From Thermotogae bacterium (GTDB taxonomy: Bacteria; Thermotogota; Thermotogae; Petrotogales; Kosmotogaceae), in contig QNAR01000035.1 of assembly GCA_003643975.1 (NCBI GenBank), positions 1 through 10,494 on the forward strand: DNA of 10,494 nucleotides, given 5' to 3'. Made by a program: the position numbers and the translations under genes. Positions 1-7,462 of this stretch are shown here, one piece after another; the stretch's first letter is position 1, and every line of letters begins with the position of its first letter. The notes under the pieces are model-generated. The model was not told the DNA's origin and did not search any database. It saw nothing but the letters and a program-made list of their open reading frames with translations.

Positions 1-2391
1 AAGCTTCCTGTTGTAAAAATAACCGATGTTGTAGATCAAGCAGCTGACTTTGTAAATTACACTGGAACAGAAATGAATCCGATGAGGGGAACTATTTTAT
101 TAAGCGCAAACGATGCCAGGAAAGCCCTGGGAATAAATATACCAGATGCCTTTAGTGATATTTTTATTTCAAATAAAGGGGATTATCTCAAAGGTGAAGC
201 TCTTACACCCAAAGTTGTGTCCTTTGTTAAAACCCATGGGGATGGCTTCTTTGATTTAGAAACTGTTAAGAGCGAAGTCGTTTCCGATGCCTCCCAGGGA
301 AATATTGGACTTATTTTCCTTGCACTTAGCCTTTTTGCCATTGTGGCAGGTATTTTCTTGCTGATCAATATATACATTATGCTTTCCGAAGAAAGAAAAG
401 TAGAATTAGGCACATTGAGAGCAATTGGTTTCAAGAGAAATGAAGTGTCAAAAGTTATCACTTTTGAAGGCTTTTTTTACTCTCTTTTTGCAGCTATCGC
501 GGGCATACCTACGGGATTATTTATAACTAAATTCATACTTTCCAAATTTGTAAATCTGGTAAACAACATATCCGTGCTCATCTCCTCAGCTGGTTCAAGA
601 TTAAATACAAGCGCATTTGAAGCTACCTTTGATCTGTATGTTAAACCCTCAACATTGATTTACGGTTTTTTGTTGGGTATGATGATTCCCATCTTGGTTT
701 CACTTTACGCTGGTAGAAAAATTTCCAGAATGAATATTGTCAGAGCAGTTAGAAACATACCCGAAGAACTGGGGATTGAGACAAAGAGTTTTAAATTATT
801 GTCTATTCTATCGGTGATTATCTCGGCTTTGATTGCCTTTGGGGGATTTAGATCGGAGAATGCTTCCTTTTTTGTTTTGGGAGTCGTCCTTGTGCTTTTT
901 ACTCTTCCTCTTGCAATACCGATAAAGAAAAAGCGATTGGTTGTATCTTTTTTTAGCATAGCCGCGCTTGGATTCATTTTTTGGAGCAATTCAGTAGATT
1001 TTGTCAATAAAGCTGGTTCCGATTCCATTACACTTATCGCCATTAAGGGATTTTCTATCCTACTATCTGTAATGCTTCTTGGAACTTACAACCTTAAAAT
1101 TTTTGAGTGGATACTGTTAAAGCTTTTCAAAAGAAGCAAGAAGCACACTCCAACTCTGAAAATTTCAATTTCTTTCCCTGCGAGAAATAAACTCACAACT
1201 GCCATGACAATCGCTATGTATGCCATGGTAGTGTATATAATCACTGTTATTTCTATTATCCCCTATACTCAGGAAAAAAATCTCGCTGAAAGCAGAAACC
1301 TTTTCCTTTATGGCTATGATGTTTACGCATCTTCATTATCCGGGGAAACAACTATGTCTGCTACTGAATTTTCTACCCTCGAGGGAGTTCAAGCAGCTAC
1401 GACCATACTCGTGGGAAGGGCGAAAGTTATTACACCTGTTGGGGAATCTAAAAAGGTGAATGTTTATCTTATAGATGAAAAATTCCCCGAGGGGAGTTCT
1501 TTTGCATTGAAAAACCTCAAAACCACTGGCTCATTAAAAGGCGCAAGATCTGATATTTCAGTTTTATGGAATTATCTCGTTTCTCACCCTGAAGCCATAG
1601 CAATTTCGGAAAGTGTTCTCAAAGCCAATCCTGGAGATAATGTCACGATCACCGAATTTTCTTCCGAACAAGCTTTCTCAGGCCCTCAACAACCAAGAAG
1701 GGAAACCAGGAGTGTGTGGATTCCTCTTGAAAGTCCAATGAAGCTTTCTGTTGTTGGCGTTATTCCAGAGGATACCCTTTCTATGTTCAACGGGATCTTT
1801 ATTTACTCCAAAAGTTTGCCCGAAGAAATCTGGGCAAAATTAAGCAGTAAAATGTTATTCATAAGTCTCAATGGAAATAGCTACGAAGAAAAGAAGACGA
1901 ATTATGAAAAGGTGAGTTCGCTAGTCGGAATGTCAGGTATGTTTTCCATTTTTATAGATGATATCCTAAAGATTATTAACAGTTCTATCAAAGGGATCGT
2001 TGAGATTTTCAGGTCTTTTTTGTACTTTGGCATGTTCGTGGGTATTGCAGGTACCGCCATTACAATGTTCAAAGCATTTTACAGGCGTAAAAGGATCATA
2101 GGGATTCTCAAGTCCATAGGCTTCACCCGGAATATGATCTTTTCTTCATTCTGGATTGAGGCTAGTTTTTCAGTGATAATCGGGCTTTTGCTGGGCTTTT
2201 TAACGGGGATTTTGACAACTTACGAAATGTTTTCATCTCCAGCACTAGAAGGGTTGAATTTCTATATACCATGGTCCCAGCTGATGATTATGGGATTCAG
2301 TTTTTATGTAATCTCGCTCTTATCTACCTTTGTTCCAAGTTATCTCGCTTCAAAGCTGCCACCAGCTGAAGCGATACGATACTTTGAATAG
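1..2391 (+). CDS. FtsX/MacB-type ABC transporter permease, 5'-truncated by the window edge
   Basis: This is the membrane subunit of an ABC transporter, partial at its N-terminus: the frame is open from base 1 with no convincing start, so the true start is upstream. About 796 codons are visible, numbered here from base 1. Two FtsX-type units can be seen. The first has a helix near residues 101-127, then EERKVELGTLRAIGF (about 131-145), the cytoplasmic coupling loop typical of the family, and two more helices. Several extra helices follow (about 265-380) and another near 397-420. A large extracytoplasmic domain (about 425-675) precedes the second unit, which carries RRKRIIGILKSIGF and ends in PPAEAIRYFE, the usual tail of such permeases. 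Family members work with a LolD/MacB-like ATPase in lipoprotein, peptide or lipid export, or in antibiotic sensing. The substrate cannot be told, and no ATPase gene is in view, so it is probably upstream. The link to the downstream signalling genes is uncertain: 56 bases and a possible promoter lie between. Confidence 0.88.
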   Translation, partial: KLPVVKITDVVDQAADFVNYTGTEMNPMRGTILLSANDARKALGINIPDAFSDIFISNKGDYLKGEALTPKVVSFVKTHGDGFFDLETVKSEVVSDASQGNIGLIFLALSLFAIVAGIFLLINIYIMLSEERKVELGTLRAIGFKRNEVSKVITFEGFFYSLFAAIAGIPTGLFITKFILSKFVNLVNNISVLISSAGSRLNTSAFEATFDLYVKPSTLIYGFLLGMMIPILVSLYAGRKISRMNIVRAVRNIPEELGIETKSFKLLSILSVIISALIAFGGFRSENASFFVLGVVLVLFTLPLAIPIKKKRLVVSFFSIAALGFIFWSNSVDFVNKAGSDSITLIAIKGFSILLSVMLLGTYNLKIFEWILLKLFKRSKKHTPTLKISISFPARNKLTTAMTIAMYAMVVYIITVISIIPYTQEKNLAESRNLFLYGYDVYASSLSGETTMSATEFSTLEGVQAATTILVGRAKVITPVGESKKVNVYLIDEKFPEGSSFALKNLKTTGSLKGARSDISVLWNYLVSHPEAIAISESVLKANPGDNVTITEFSSEQAFSGPQQPRRETRSVWIPLESPMKLSVVGVIPEDTLSMFNGIFIYSKSLPEEIWAKLSSKMLFISLNGNSYEEKKTNYEKVSSLVGMSGMFSIFIDDILKIINSSIKGIVEIFRSFLYFGMFVGIAGTAITMFKAFYRRKRIIGILKSIGFTRNMIFSSFWIEASFSVIIGLLLGFLTGILTTYEMFSSPALEGLNFYIPWSQLMIMGFSFYVISLLSTFVPSYLASKLPPAEAIRYFE

Positions 2392-2422
2392 TACAGTGAA
2401 AATGAAGCACGAATTCCTTTCA

Positions 2423-2443
2423 TGATAAAATCGGCTCAGGGGG
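2423..2443 (+). promoter_or_regulatory. Possible extended -10 promoter and RBS for the signalling operon
   Basis: TGATAAAAT at 2423-2431 fits an extended -10 (TG-N-TAAAAT), with no good -35 at 17 bases. AGGGGG at 2438-2443 is the ribosome binding site, 4 bases before the ATG at 2448. If this promoter is used, the RNA would start close to the RBS and the leader would be very short. That makes read-through from the permease gene a serious alternative. The call rests on motif match alone. Confidence 0.25.
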
Positions 2444-2447
2444 TAAC

Positions 2448-3569
2448 ATGGGTAAAATACTCGTTGTCGACGACGATAGAACGATAAGAATGTTGCTAAA
2501 GTTAATACTTAACAAGGTAGGACATGATGTTCTGGAAGCTTTTGATGCAAAAACAGGCTTAAGTGTGGCAGAACTCGAATCTCCAGATTTAATTCTTCTT
2601 GATCTCATGCTTCCAGATATGAATGGTTTGGAATTGCTTGACACCATAAAGAAAAACAAACAGTTGGAAAAGATACCAATCATTGTTCTCACGGGATCTA
2701 CGGACCAGGAAAACAAGCTCATCGCTCTTAGAAATGGCGCTGTTGACTTTATTACAAAGCCTTTCCTGCATGAAGAAGTGCTTTTAAGGGTGAAAACCCA
2801 GCTGAAGCTTCACAATTTGATCAACTCTCTTGAAAACGCCGTATCAATTTTGGAAAAGGACCTGGTGGCTGCTGCCCGAATCCAAAAATCACTGATTCCT
2901 TCTTCTCCTCCTGAAGGTTATTTTGAAAGCATACATTGGATTTATGAACCTTCCCACAAAGTTGGAGGGGATATTTTCGATATCATCGCTATTGATGAGA
3001 AGACAGTGTTGTTATACCTTGCTGATATTGCAGGACACGGTGTAAATGCTGCCATGTTATCCGTTATTGTTCACAGGTTTATCGAGGATTACTGTGATAA
3101 CCATCCGAATTTTGAATTAGGCAAATTCATGTTAGAACTTGATAAAAATTTCAGATTCAACGATTTTAAGCTGTTTTTTACTGTAACGGCTGCTCTCTTT
3201 CACAATGACAGCAAAACAGTAGAAATAACAAATGCTGGTCACCCCGCACCAATACTTATCGCAGAAGACATCTTTGAATTGAAAGAATCCGCTGAAAGTA
3301 TTATAGGTATAGATATGCTTAAGGGCAGCACTAAAAGCTATAACATTTCTTCGGGAGCAAGATTTTTTCTGTATACTGACGGAGTTACCGAAGCAACTGA
3401 TGACGATGGTCAGCTTTTTGGCTCAAGAAGACTCATGGAAAGCCTTTACAAATATAGAAACCTTGAATTGAAAAACCAGTTGGAAAGCGTTTTCTATCAA
3501 TTGAAGGCTTTCAACGGCTCCAAAGAATTTGAAGATGACATATCAATCATTGGTATACAATTTCAATAG
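2448..3569 (+). CDS. Response regulator with PP2C-type serine phosphatase output (RsbU/SpoIIE class)
   Basis: A 373-residue cytoplasmic phosphatase expected to remove phosphate from a STAS antagonist when its receiver is phosphorylated. The receiver domain spans about 1-120, with acidic pocket D8/D9, phosphoacceptor D52 (LLDLMLPDMNG), T82 and K104 (FITKPF), so all key residues are present. A linker helix with AAARIQKSLIP (141-151) is the classic lead-in of RsbU-type phosphatases. The PP2C domain (about 155-373) has its metal-binding aspartates in VGGDIFD (D175), LADIAGHG (D193), YTDGVTE (D311) and EDDIS (D363/D364), plus NAGHPAPIL (262-270). All catalytic motifs look intact. It is the first gene of a four-gene operon with two STAS proteins and an anti-sigma-type kinase, its expected substrates and opponent. 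The phosphodonor is inferred to be the convergent HPt-bearing hybrid kinase. The same receiver-PP2C layout is known in HsbR/RssB-like regulators. The ATG start is supported by AGGGGG just upstream. Confidence 0.95.
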   Translation: MGKILVVDDDRTIRMLLKLILNKVGHDVLEAFDAKTGLSVAELESPDLILLDLMLPDMNGLELLDTIKKNKQLEKIPIIVLTGSTDQENKLIALRNGAVDFITKPFLHEEVLLRVKTQLKLHNLINSLENAVSILEKDLVAAARIQKSLIPSSPPEGYFESIHWIYEPSHKVGGDIFDIIAIDEKTVLLYLADIAGHGVNAAMLSVIVHRFIEDYCDNHPNFELGKFMLELDKNFRFNDFKLFFTVTAALFHNDSKTVEITNAGHPAPILIAEDIFELKESAESIIGIDMLKGSTKSYNISSGARFFLYTDGVTEATDDDGQLFGSRRLMESLYKYRNLELKNQLESVFYQLKAFNGSKEFEDDISIIGIQFQ

Positions 3570-3580
3570 GGGGGATTCCA

Positions 3581-3928
3581 TTGTTTAAAGTTGAGAAGGT
3601 CAATGGCACGTGCTCAGTGATCAAATTGAAGGAACCCACGAGAATTACAGGCGAAATCTCCATCGAATTCAGAGAATGGTTATTAAAACAAAAGCTCGAG
3701 CAATCTAAAGCGGTAATCTTCGATGCGGATAATCTGATTTTTATCGACAGCATGGGAATAGCCTCATTCATCGCATTATACAAGAAATTATCTCAAAGCA
3801 GGATCCCCATAGTACTGTGCGGGTTATCGCCAGACTTAAAGAACCTGTTTATGATGCTTAAGTTGAATACATTGTTTGATATCGATTGTGACTCGGTTTC
3901 AATGGCATTAGAAAGATTTGGGAGATGA
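3581..3928 (+). CDS. STAS-domain protein, anti-sigma-factor antagonist type (first of two)
   Basis: A 115-residue single STAS domain of the SpoIIAA/RsbV class. In this class the unphosphorylated protein binds the anti-sigma kinase and releases its partner; phosphorylation of one serine inactivates it and a PP2C phosphatase restores it. The core is AVIFDADNLIFIDSMGIASF, with D56-S57 at the expected phosphorylation position (known family site: the serine directly after the aspartate, as in RsbV). The usual next residue, Ser or Thr, is Met58 here, which is a variation. Length matches the family. The start is TTG at 3581, preceded by AGGGGGG at 3568-3574 with 6 bases between; no alternative start lies nearby. 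It begins 11 bases after the phosphatase stop and its end runs into the Shine-Dalgarno region of the next STAS gene, so translation is likely coupled. Whether it is the main phosphatase substrate or a second, differently tuned switch cannot be told. Confidence 0.9.
   Translation: MFKVEKVNGTCSVIKLKEPTRITGEISIEFREWLLKQKLEQSKAVIFDADNLIFIDSMGIASFIALYKKLSQSRIPIVLCGLSPDLKNLFMMLKLNTLFDIDCDSVSMALERFGR
3920..3924 (+). promoter_or_regulatory. RBS deciding the start of the second STAS gene
   Basis: GGGAG lies 8 bases before ATG 3933, inside the last codons of the preceding gene. A TTG at 3918 in the same frame would overlap this site and has only a weak purine stretch ahead of it, so the ATG is preferred. 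Confidence 0.6.
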
Positions 3929-3932
3929 TCCC

Positions 3933-4247
3933 ATGGTAAAGGAAATTGTGGTTCAGGAAAAAAGAATAACCGCGTTCACAAATGAAAAATTTTTCGATGA
4001 TCTGTTTGGCTTTGTCGACAGTGACGATATACTCGCTCTTAACCTGAAAAACGTTGATATTATTGACTCATCAGGCGTTGCAAGGATTCTTTCCTTGAGT
4101 AAAAAACTCGAAAACATGGGTTCTGAACTCATCATTGTTTCTCCTTCACCTTATGTGAGGAAAGTGCTTTTGCTTCTTGGCATAAACAAAGTGATAAAAA
4201 TCGTTGAGGATATTTCTGAATTATTAGTGGATCCTCGTGAGGAATGA
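3933..4247 (+). CDS. Compact STAS-domain protein, anti-sigma-factor antagonist type (second of two)
   Basis: A 104-residue STAS protein with a canonical phosphorylation loop, LNLKNVDIIDSSGVARILSL, in which D45-S46-S47-G48 matches SpoIIAA/RsbV; Ser46 is the expected phosphosite. The later segment with SPSPYVRKVLLLLGINK fits the last helices of the fold. The part before the phospho-loop is about ten residues shorter than in its neighbour, so the first strand or hairpin seems reduced. The predicted role is to bind the small HATPase kinase encoded next, in competition with the real target, and to be reset by the receiver-PP2C protein. ATG 3933 is chosen over TTG 3918 (which would give 109 residues) because of the GGGAG site. 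The stop is one base before the preferred start of the next gene. Sequence similarity between the two STAS proteins looks low, so they are probably specialised rather than a recent duplicate. Confidence 0.88.
   Translation: MVKEIVVQEKRITAFTNEKFFDDLFGFVDSDDILALNLKNVDIIDSSGVARILSLSKKLENMGSELIIVSPSPYVRKVLLLLGINKVIKIVEDISELLVDPREE
4239..4242 (+). promoter_or_regulatory. RBS deciding the start of the HATPase gene
   Basis: GAGG (within GTGAGGA) lies 6 bases before ATG 4249. A GTG at 4237 in the same frame would be part of this site, so it is an unlikely initiator. Confidence 0.55.
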
Positions 4248-4248
4248 A

Positions 4249-4635
4249 ATGTTTTTACAAGTAAAAGCGAACCTGAAAGAGGTTGACAATGCTTCATCAA
4301 AAATATACGAGAAATTAGTACCGATTGTGGGCAACGAAAAGGCCTTTATAGTCGAGTTGGTCATTATCGAAACGTGCACAAATATCGTGAAACATGGTTG
4401 CACAATGAAAAACAACCGGATTGACATTAAAGTAGATATAAAACAGCGGGATATCGAAATAACCATATCTGATTCTGGAAAACCCTTTAACCCTCTAAAA
4501 AGGAAACTGCCGGATCTTTCGAGAATAGAGGAATTCAAAGATGGTGGTATGGGAATATATTTGATAAGGTCCCTGGCAAAGAAGGTTTCATACAAATATG
4601 TCGAAGGAAAGAACCAGCTGGAAATGCTTCTGTAA
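4249..4635 (+). CDS. Anti-sigma-type serine kinase (HATPase_c, RsbW/SpoIIAB class)
   Basis: A 128-residue GHKL-fold ATPase that, by family, phosphorylates the serine of a STAS antagonist and, when free, binds and blocks a partner, classically a sigma factor. Visible motifs are the N-box ELVIIETCTNIVKHG (E41, N45), the G1-type box ISDSGKPFNP (D75) and the G2-type loop DGGMGIYLIRSLA (about 98-110). There is no dimerisation/phosphoacceptor histidine domain, which separates it from sensor kinases. ATG 4249 is chosen over GTG 4237 because the latter is part of the Shine-Dalgarno sequence. The start is one base after the STAS2 stop, giving tight coupling and likely fixed stoichiometry between kinase and antagonist. 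It is the last gene of its operon and converges on the hybrid kinase with one base between stops. No sigma factor gene accompanies it, so the protein it restrains is unknown; non-sigma partners are known in this class. Confidence 0.92.
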   Translation: MFLQVKANLKEVDNASSKIYEKLVPIVGNEKAFIVELVIIETCTNIVKHGCTMKNNRIDIKVDIKQRDIEITISDSGKPFNPLKRKLPDLSRIEEFKDGGMGIYLIRSLAKKVSYKYVEGKNQLEMLL

Positions 4636-4636
4636 G

Positions 4637-7432
4637 CTATCCCCAAATTTTTCGTTTCAATTTTATTAGAGCTTTCAATTGCGAGTGTAGTTCATCGATT
4701 TGTTGCTCCTTTGCAGATTTTTCTATGCTCAACCCAAGTTTTGATACTTCTTCAACCGAGTACATCGAGCCAGAACCTTTTAAACTATGCCCTTCTATGG
4801 CCAGTGATTCAAAATCCTCTTCTTTTATTTTCTTCTGAATAAATTCTATCCTTTCTTCGATGAACTTGCCGTATTCTTTAAACATTGTAAGGGCTTCTTC
4901 CATGGAAAGCCCCATTTTTTTGGCAAAAACTTCAACCCTGCCATTGAAGGCACTTGAAGCGTCTTCTATATCAGGGTTTTCTTCATTGCCGATTTCTTCG
5001 TTTTTTTTCAGATCCAGGAACTTCCTCACCGCATCAAGGAGGTCTTTCCGCTTGACAGGCTTACCCAAATAGCCATCACATCCAGCTATTAAAGCTTTTT
5101 CTTCATCACCACGCAAGGTATGAGCAGTGAGGGCAATTATCGGGGTTTCAATACCCTTTTTTCTCAATTTCCTTGTCGCTGTATAACCATCCATTATTGG
5201 CATTTGCATATCCATGAAAACCATATCGAATTTTTCCTTGCCCATGATTTCAACTGCAATTTTCCCGTTTTCGACAACCTTGACTTCATGTCCCATCTTT
5301 TCCAGCATTTTTTTGAATAACAATCTATTTGCCTCGTTGTCTTCCACAATTAGAATTTTCGCCTTTTTAGGTACAAATTTTTCTGCTTTCTGAATCGTGC
5401 TGTAAATTTTATTTATAAGACGATCTTCGGAGATTGGCTTTGCAACCGTAAATTCGCCAAAAATCTGATCAATGTCCCTTCTCTCTGAAAGGATCAAAAA
5501 CGGGATTTTCAGCTTTTCCAGAAACCCTTTAAGCTCTCCAACGTAAGAATCACCATCTAAAAGCACAAAAGAAAACTCTTGATTATTCAACAAAAGCTTT
5601 GCGAGATCCAGGTCATCCGTATATCTATACTTCATACCATGTCTGGAAAATGTAGATCCAAGGTTCTCCAAGAGTTCAGTATCCTGCGTTATCAAAAGCA
5701 ACATTAAGGAACTGGATTTATCACTCTCTGTCGGTATGTTACTAACGACAGAAGGGATTTCTTTTTTAAGCCTTATGGTGATTTCTGTCCCTTTACCAGG
5801 GGAACTTTTTATGAAAAGTTCTCCTTCAAGCAGTTCAACGAGACGTTTTGTAATTGTAAGGCCCAGACCAGTTCCACCATATTTTCTTGACATCGTTCCA
5901 TCCAGTTGTGTAAATGGCTCAAATATCCTTTTAAAATCTTTCTCTGATATGCCTATCCCGGTATCTTTCACAATGTAGTCGATGGTTGTTTCGCCATTAA
6001 TGGCCCTTATGGTAACATATCCAGTTTCTGTAAACTTTATCGCATTTGAAATGAGATTTGTGAGAATCTGCCGAATTCTCAACTCATCGCCAAGAAGATA
6101 TTCAGGAATGGCTTCATCGATGTTATAAGCCAGATGTAATTCTTTAGAAGACGCCAGAGGAATGTATGTTTCAACGAGGTTTTTGAGTAATTCCCGTGGA
6201 CTATAAGGAACCTTAAAGGTTTCTAATTTGCCGGATTCTATCTTTGAAAGGTCAAGTACATCATTTATGAGATTGAGGAGATGTTCACCGCTTTTATAAA
6301 TTGTAGAAAGATATTTTCTCTTCTCAGGATTGTCTTCTTCAGCCATGAGAAGTTCTGTAAAGCCAAGCACGGCATTCATAGGGGTGCGCATTTCATGAGA
6401 CATATTTGCAAGGAATTCGGATTTCATCTTATTGGCTTGCTGCGCTATTATTGATGCCTCTTTCAGCTGTTCATTAGAGAGTTTAAGCTTCTCAAGGGTA
6501 TCCTTGATAAATTCCATAGTCTTGTTGAGCTCTTGAGCTATAAGTTGCAGTTCGTCGCGGGATTTTATTTTCACCTTTTCGAATTTTCCCTGTTTTATTG
6601 ATTCGAATCCTTCGATGATATTTTTCAATGCCCTGGATATATATGAATTCAATGTCGCAGAAAAGGTAAAAGAAAAAAGCAATACAAACATTGTTACAGC
6701 AAGCATCAGATAAGCAAAGCGCTTTTGGAAAATACTGAGCAGTTTTTCCGATTGAAGAATGTAGACGTTAGCTCCGACTAATTCAACACGATCAACCAGA
6801 TATTTGCTTCCAAATAGCAATTGGTCCAACCAACTACGCACTGCAACGTAGTTGACAGGTCTTTCAGAACTGTCGTCATATAAGTTTTTTACCATAGTGG
6901 GATATATTTCTAATTCCTTAAAATCCTCTGGAACTATGTAAAGACCATTCTTATAAAGGAAAACAAGAGTATCTTTCCCTAGAGAACTAGAAAGAGCATC
7001 TATCAATGATTTATCGACTTTGCTGGCAAGAAGGAATTTTCTCCCGCTGTAATCGACCTGATAAAAATAAAGCAACTCGCCATGGAAAGCATAGAATGTA
7101 TTTCCAAATTCACTCAGTAGATTTTCATAACTTTCCGAAAGGTTAACTTCGTCTTTGAAAACTGCTATGTTATCGGGTTTGTATTCAACCAGTAGTTTGA
7201 CCTCGGGAAGTAAACGACCATTCTCAAGAAAGAACTCGAGATTATCACGTAATGATTTCTTGTACTCAATGAACCAGCTATACACATCCTGCTTTTTCGC
7301 TTCGAGATAGCTCGTGTATTCTTCTTTAGAAGCCCTTACAAATGAAAGAAAGGTAAAGACACCTATGAAAATTAAAACCAAAACCACAAAAAGAAAAAAC
7401 TGTAAAGAAACTTTTCGGCTGAGCCTTCCCAT
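4637..7432 (-). CDS. Membrane hybrid sensor histidine kinase with two receivers and an HPt domain
   Basis: A 931-residue inner-membrane kinase of BarA/ArcB-like layout. Order: TM1 (about 9-31), an extracytoplasmic domain of roughly 205 residues (32-237), TM2 (about 239-261), HAMP (about 262-315), a coiled linker, then HisKA with SHEMRTP (His346). The HATPase has N-box NLISNAIKFT (459-468), G1 DTGIGIS (489-495), F-box FEPFTQ and G2 GGTGLGL (519-525). A first receiver (about 575-682) keeps D626, S649 and K665 but has Q583-D584 in the acidic pocket, so it looks degenerate. The second receiver (about 690-808) is intact: E697/D698, D741 (FMDMQMP), T769, K791. The C-terminal HPt (about 825-928) has EGHSLKGSGSM with His882. 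Expected relay: H346 to D741 to H882 to an external receiver, plausibly D52 of the convergent phosphatase. The start ATG 7432 has AGGAGG 6 bases upstream; a GTG at 7438 abuts that site and is rejected. The sensed signal is unknown. Confidence 0.95.
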   Translation of the reverse strand: MGRLSRKVSLQFFLFVVLVLIFIGVFTFLSFVRASKEEYTSYLEAKKQDVYSWFIEYKKSLRDNLEFFLENGRLLPEVKLLVEYKPDNIAVFKDEVNLSESYENLLSEFGNTFYAFHGELLYFYQVDYSGRKFLLASKVDKSLIDALSSSLGKDTLVFLYKNGLYIVPEDFKELEIYPTMVKNLYDDSSERPVNYVAVRSWLDQLLFGSKYLVDRVELVGANVYILQSEKLLSIFQKRFAYLMLAVTMFVLLFSFTFSATLNSYISRALKNIIEGFESIKQGKFEKVKIKSRDELQLIAQELNKTMEFIKDTLEKLKLSNEQLKEASIIAQQANKMKSEFLANMSHEMRTPMNAVLGFTELLMAEEDNPEKRKYLSTIYKSGEHLLNLINDVLDLSKIESGKLETFKVPYSPRELLKNLVETYIPLASSKELHLAYNIDEAIPEYLLGDELRIRQILTNLISNAIKFTETGYVTIRAINGETTIDYIVKDTGIGISEKDFKRIFEPFTQLDGTMSRKYGGTGLGLTITKRLVELLEGELFIKSSPGKGTEITIRLKKEIPSVVSNIPTESDKSSSLMLLLITQDTELLENLGSTFSRHGMKYRYTDDLDLAKLLLNNQEFSFVLLDGDSYVGELKGFLEKLKIPFLILSERRDIDQIFGEFTVAKPISEDRLINKIYSTIQKAEKFVPKKAKILIVEDNEANRLLFKKMLEKMGHEVKVVENGKIAVEIMGKEKFDMVFMDMQMPIMDGYTATRKLRKKGIETPIIALTAHTLRGDEEKALIAGCDGYLGKPVKRKDLLDAVRKFLDLKKNEEIGNEENPDIEDASSAFNGRVEVFAKKMGLSMEEALTMFKEYGKFIEERIEFIQKKIKEEDFESLAIEGHSLKGSGSMYSVEEVSKLGLSIEKSAKEQQIDELHSQLKALIKLKRKIWG

Positions 7433-7438
7433 AGACAC

Positions 7439-7444
7439 CCTCCT
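7439..7444 (-). promoter_or_regulatory. RBS deciding the hybrid kinase start
   Basis: On the minus strand AGGAGG occupies 7444-7439, six bases before ATG 7432. The alternative GTG 7438 has no spacing from it, so the two extra N-terminal residues it would give are unlikely to be real. Confidence 0.65.
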
Positions 7445-7462
7445 CGTTTGATTTTACCATTT

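Noticed and set aside
1..6. AAGCTT at the very first bases as a meaningful boundary
   Set aside because: It is a HindIII site inside an open coding frame; it may reflect cloning or chance and has no biological feature attached.
705..1043. 112-codon minus-strand open frame within the permease gene
   Set aside because: It is antisense to the membrane domain of an evident gene and its translation has no recognisable domain.
2392..2447. Intrinsic terminator between the permease and the phosphatase gene
   Set aside because: No stem with a following T-run can be formed in these 56 bases.
5736..5978. 80-codon plus-strand open frame opposite the kinase ATPase domain
   Set aside because: The minus strand here encodes the conserved G1, F and G2 kinase motifs, so this is a shadow frame.
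7451..7459. TGGTAAAAT on the minus strand as an extended -10 for the kinase gene
   Set aside because: The RNA would begin around 7444, inside the Shine-Dalgarno sequence at 7444-7439, leaving the message without an intact RBS.
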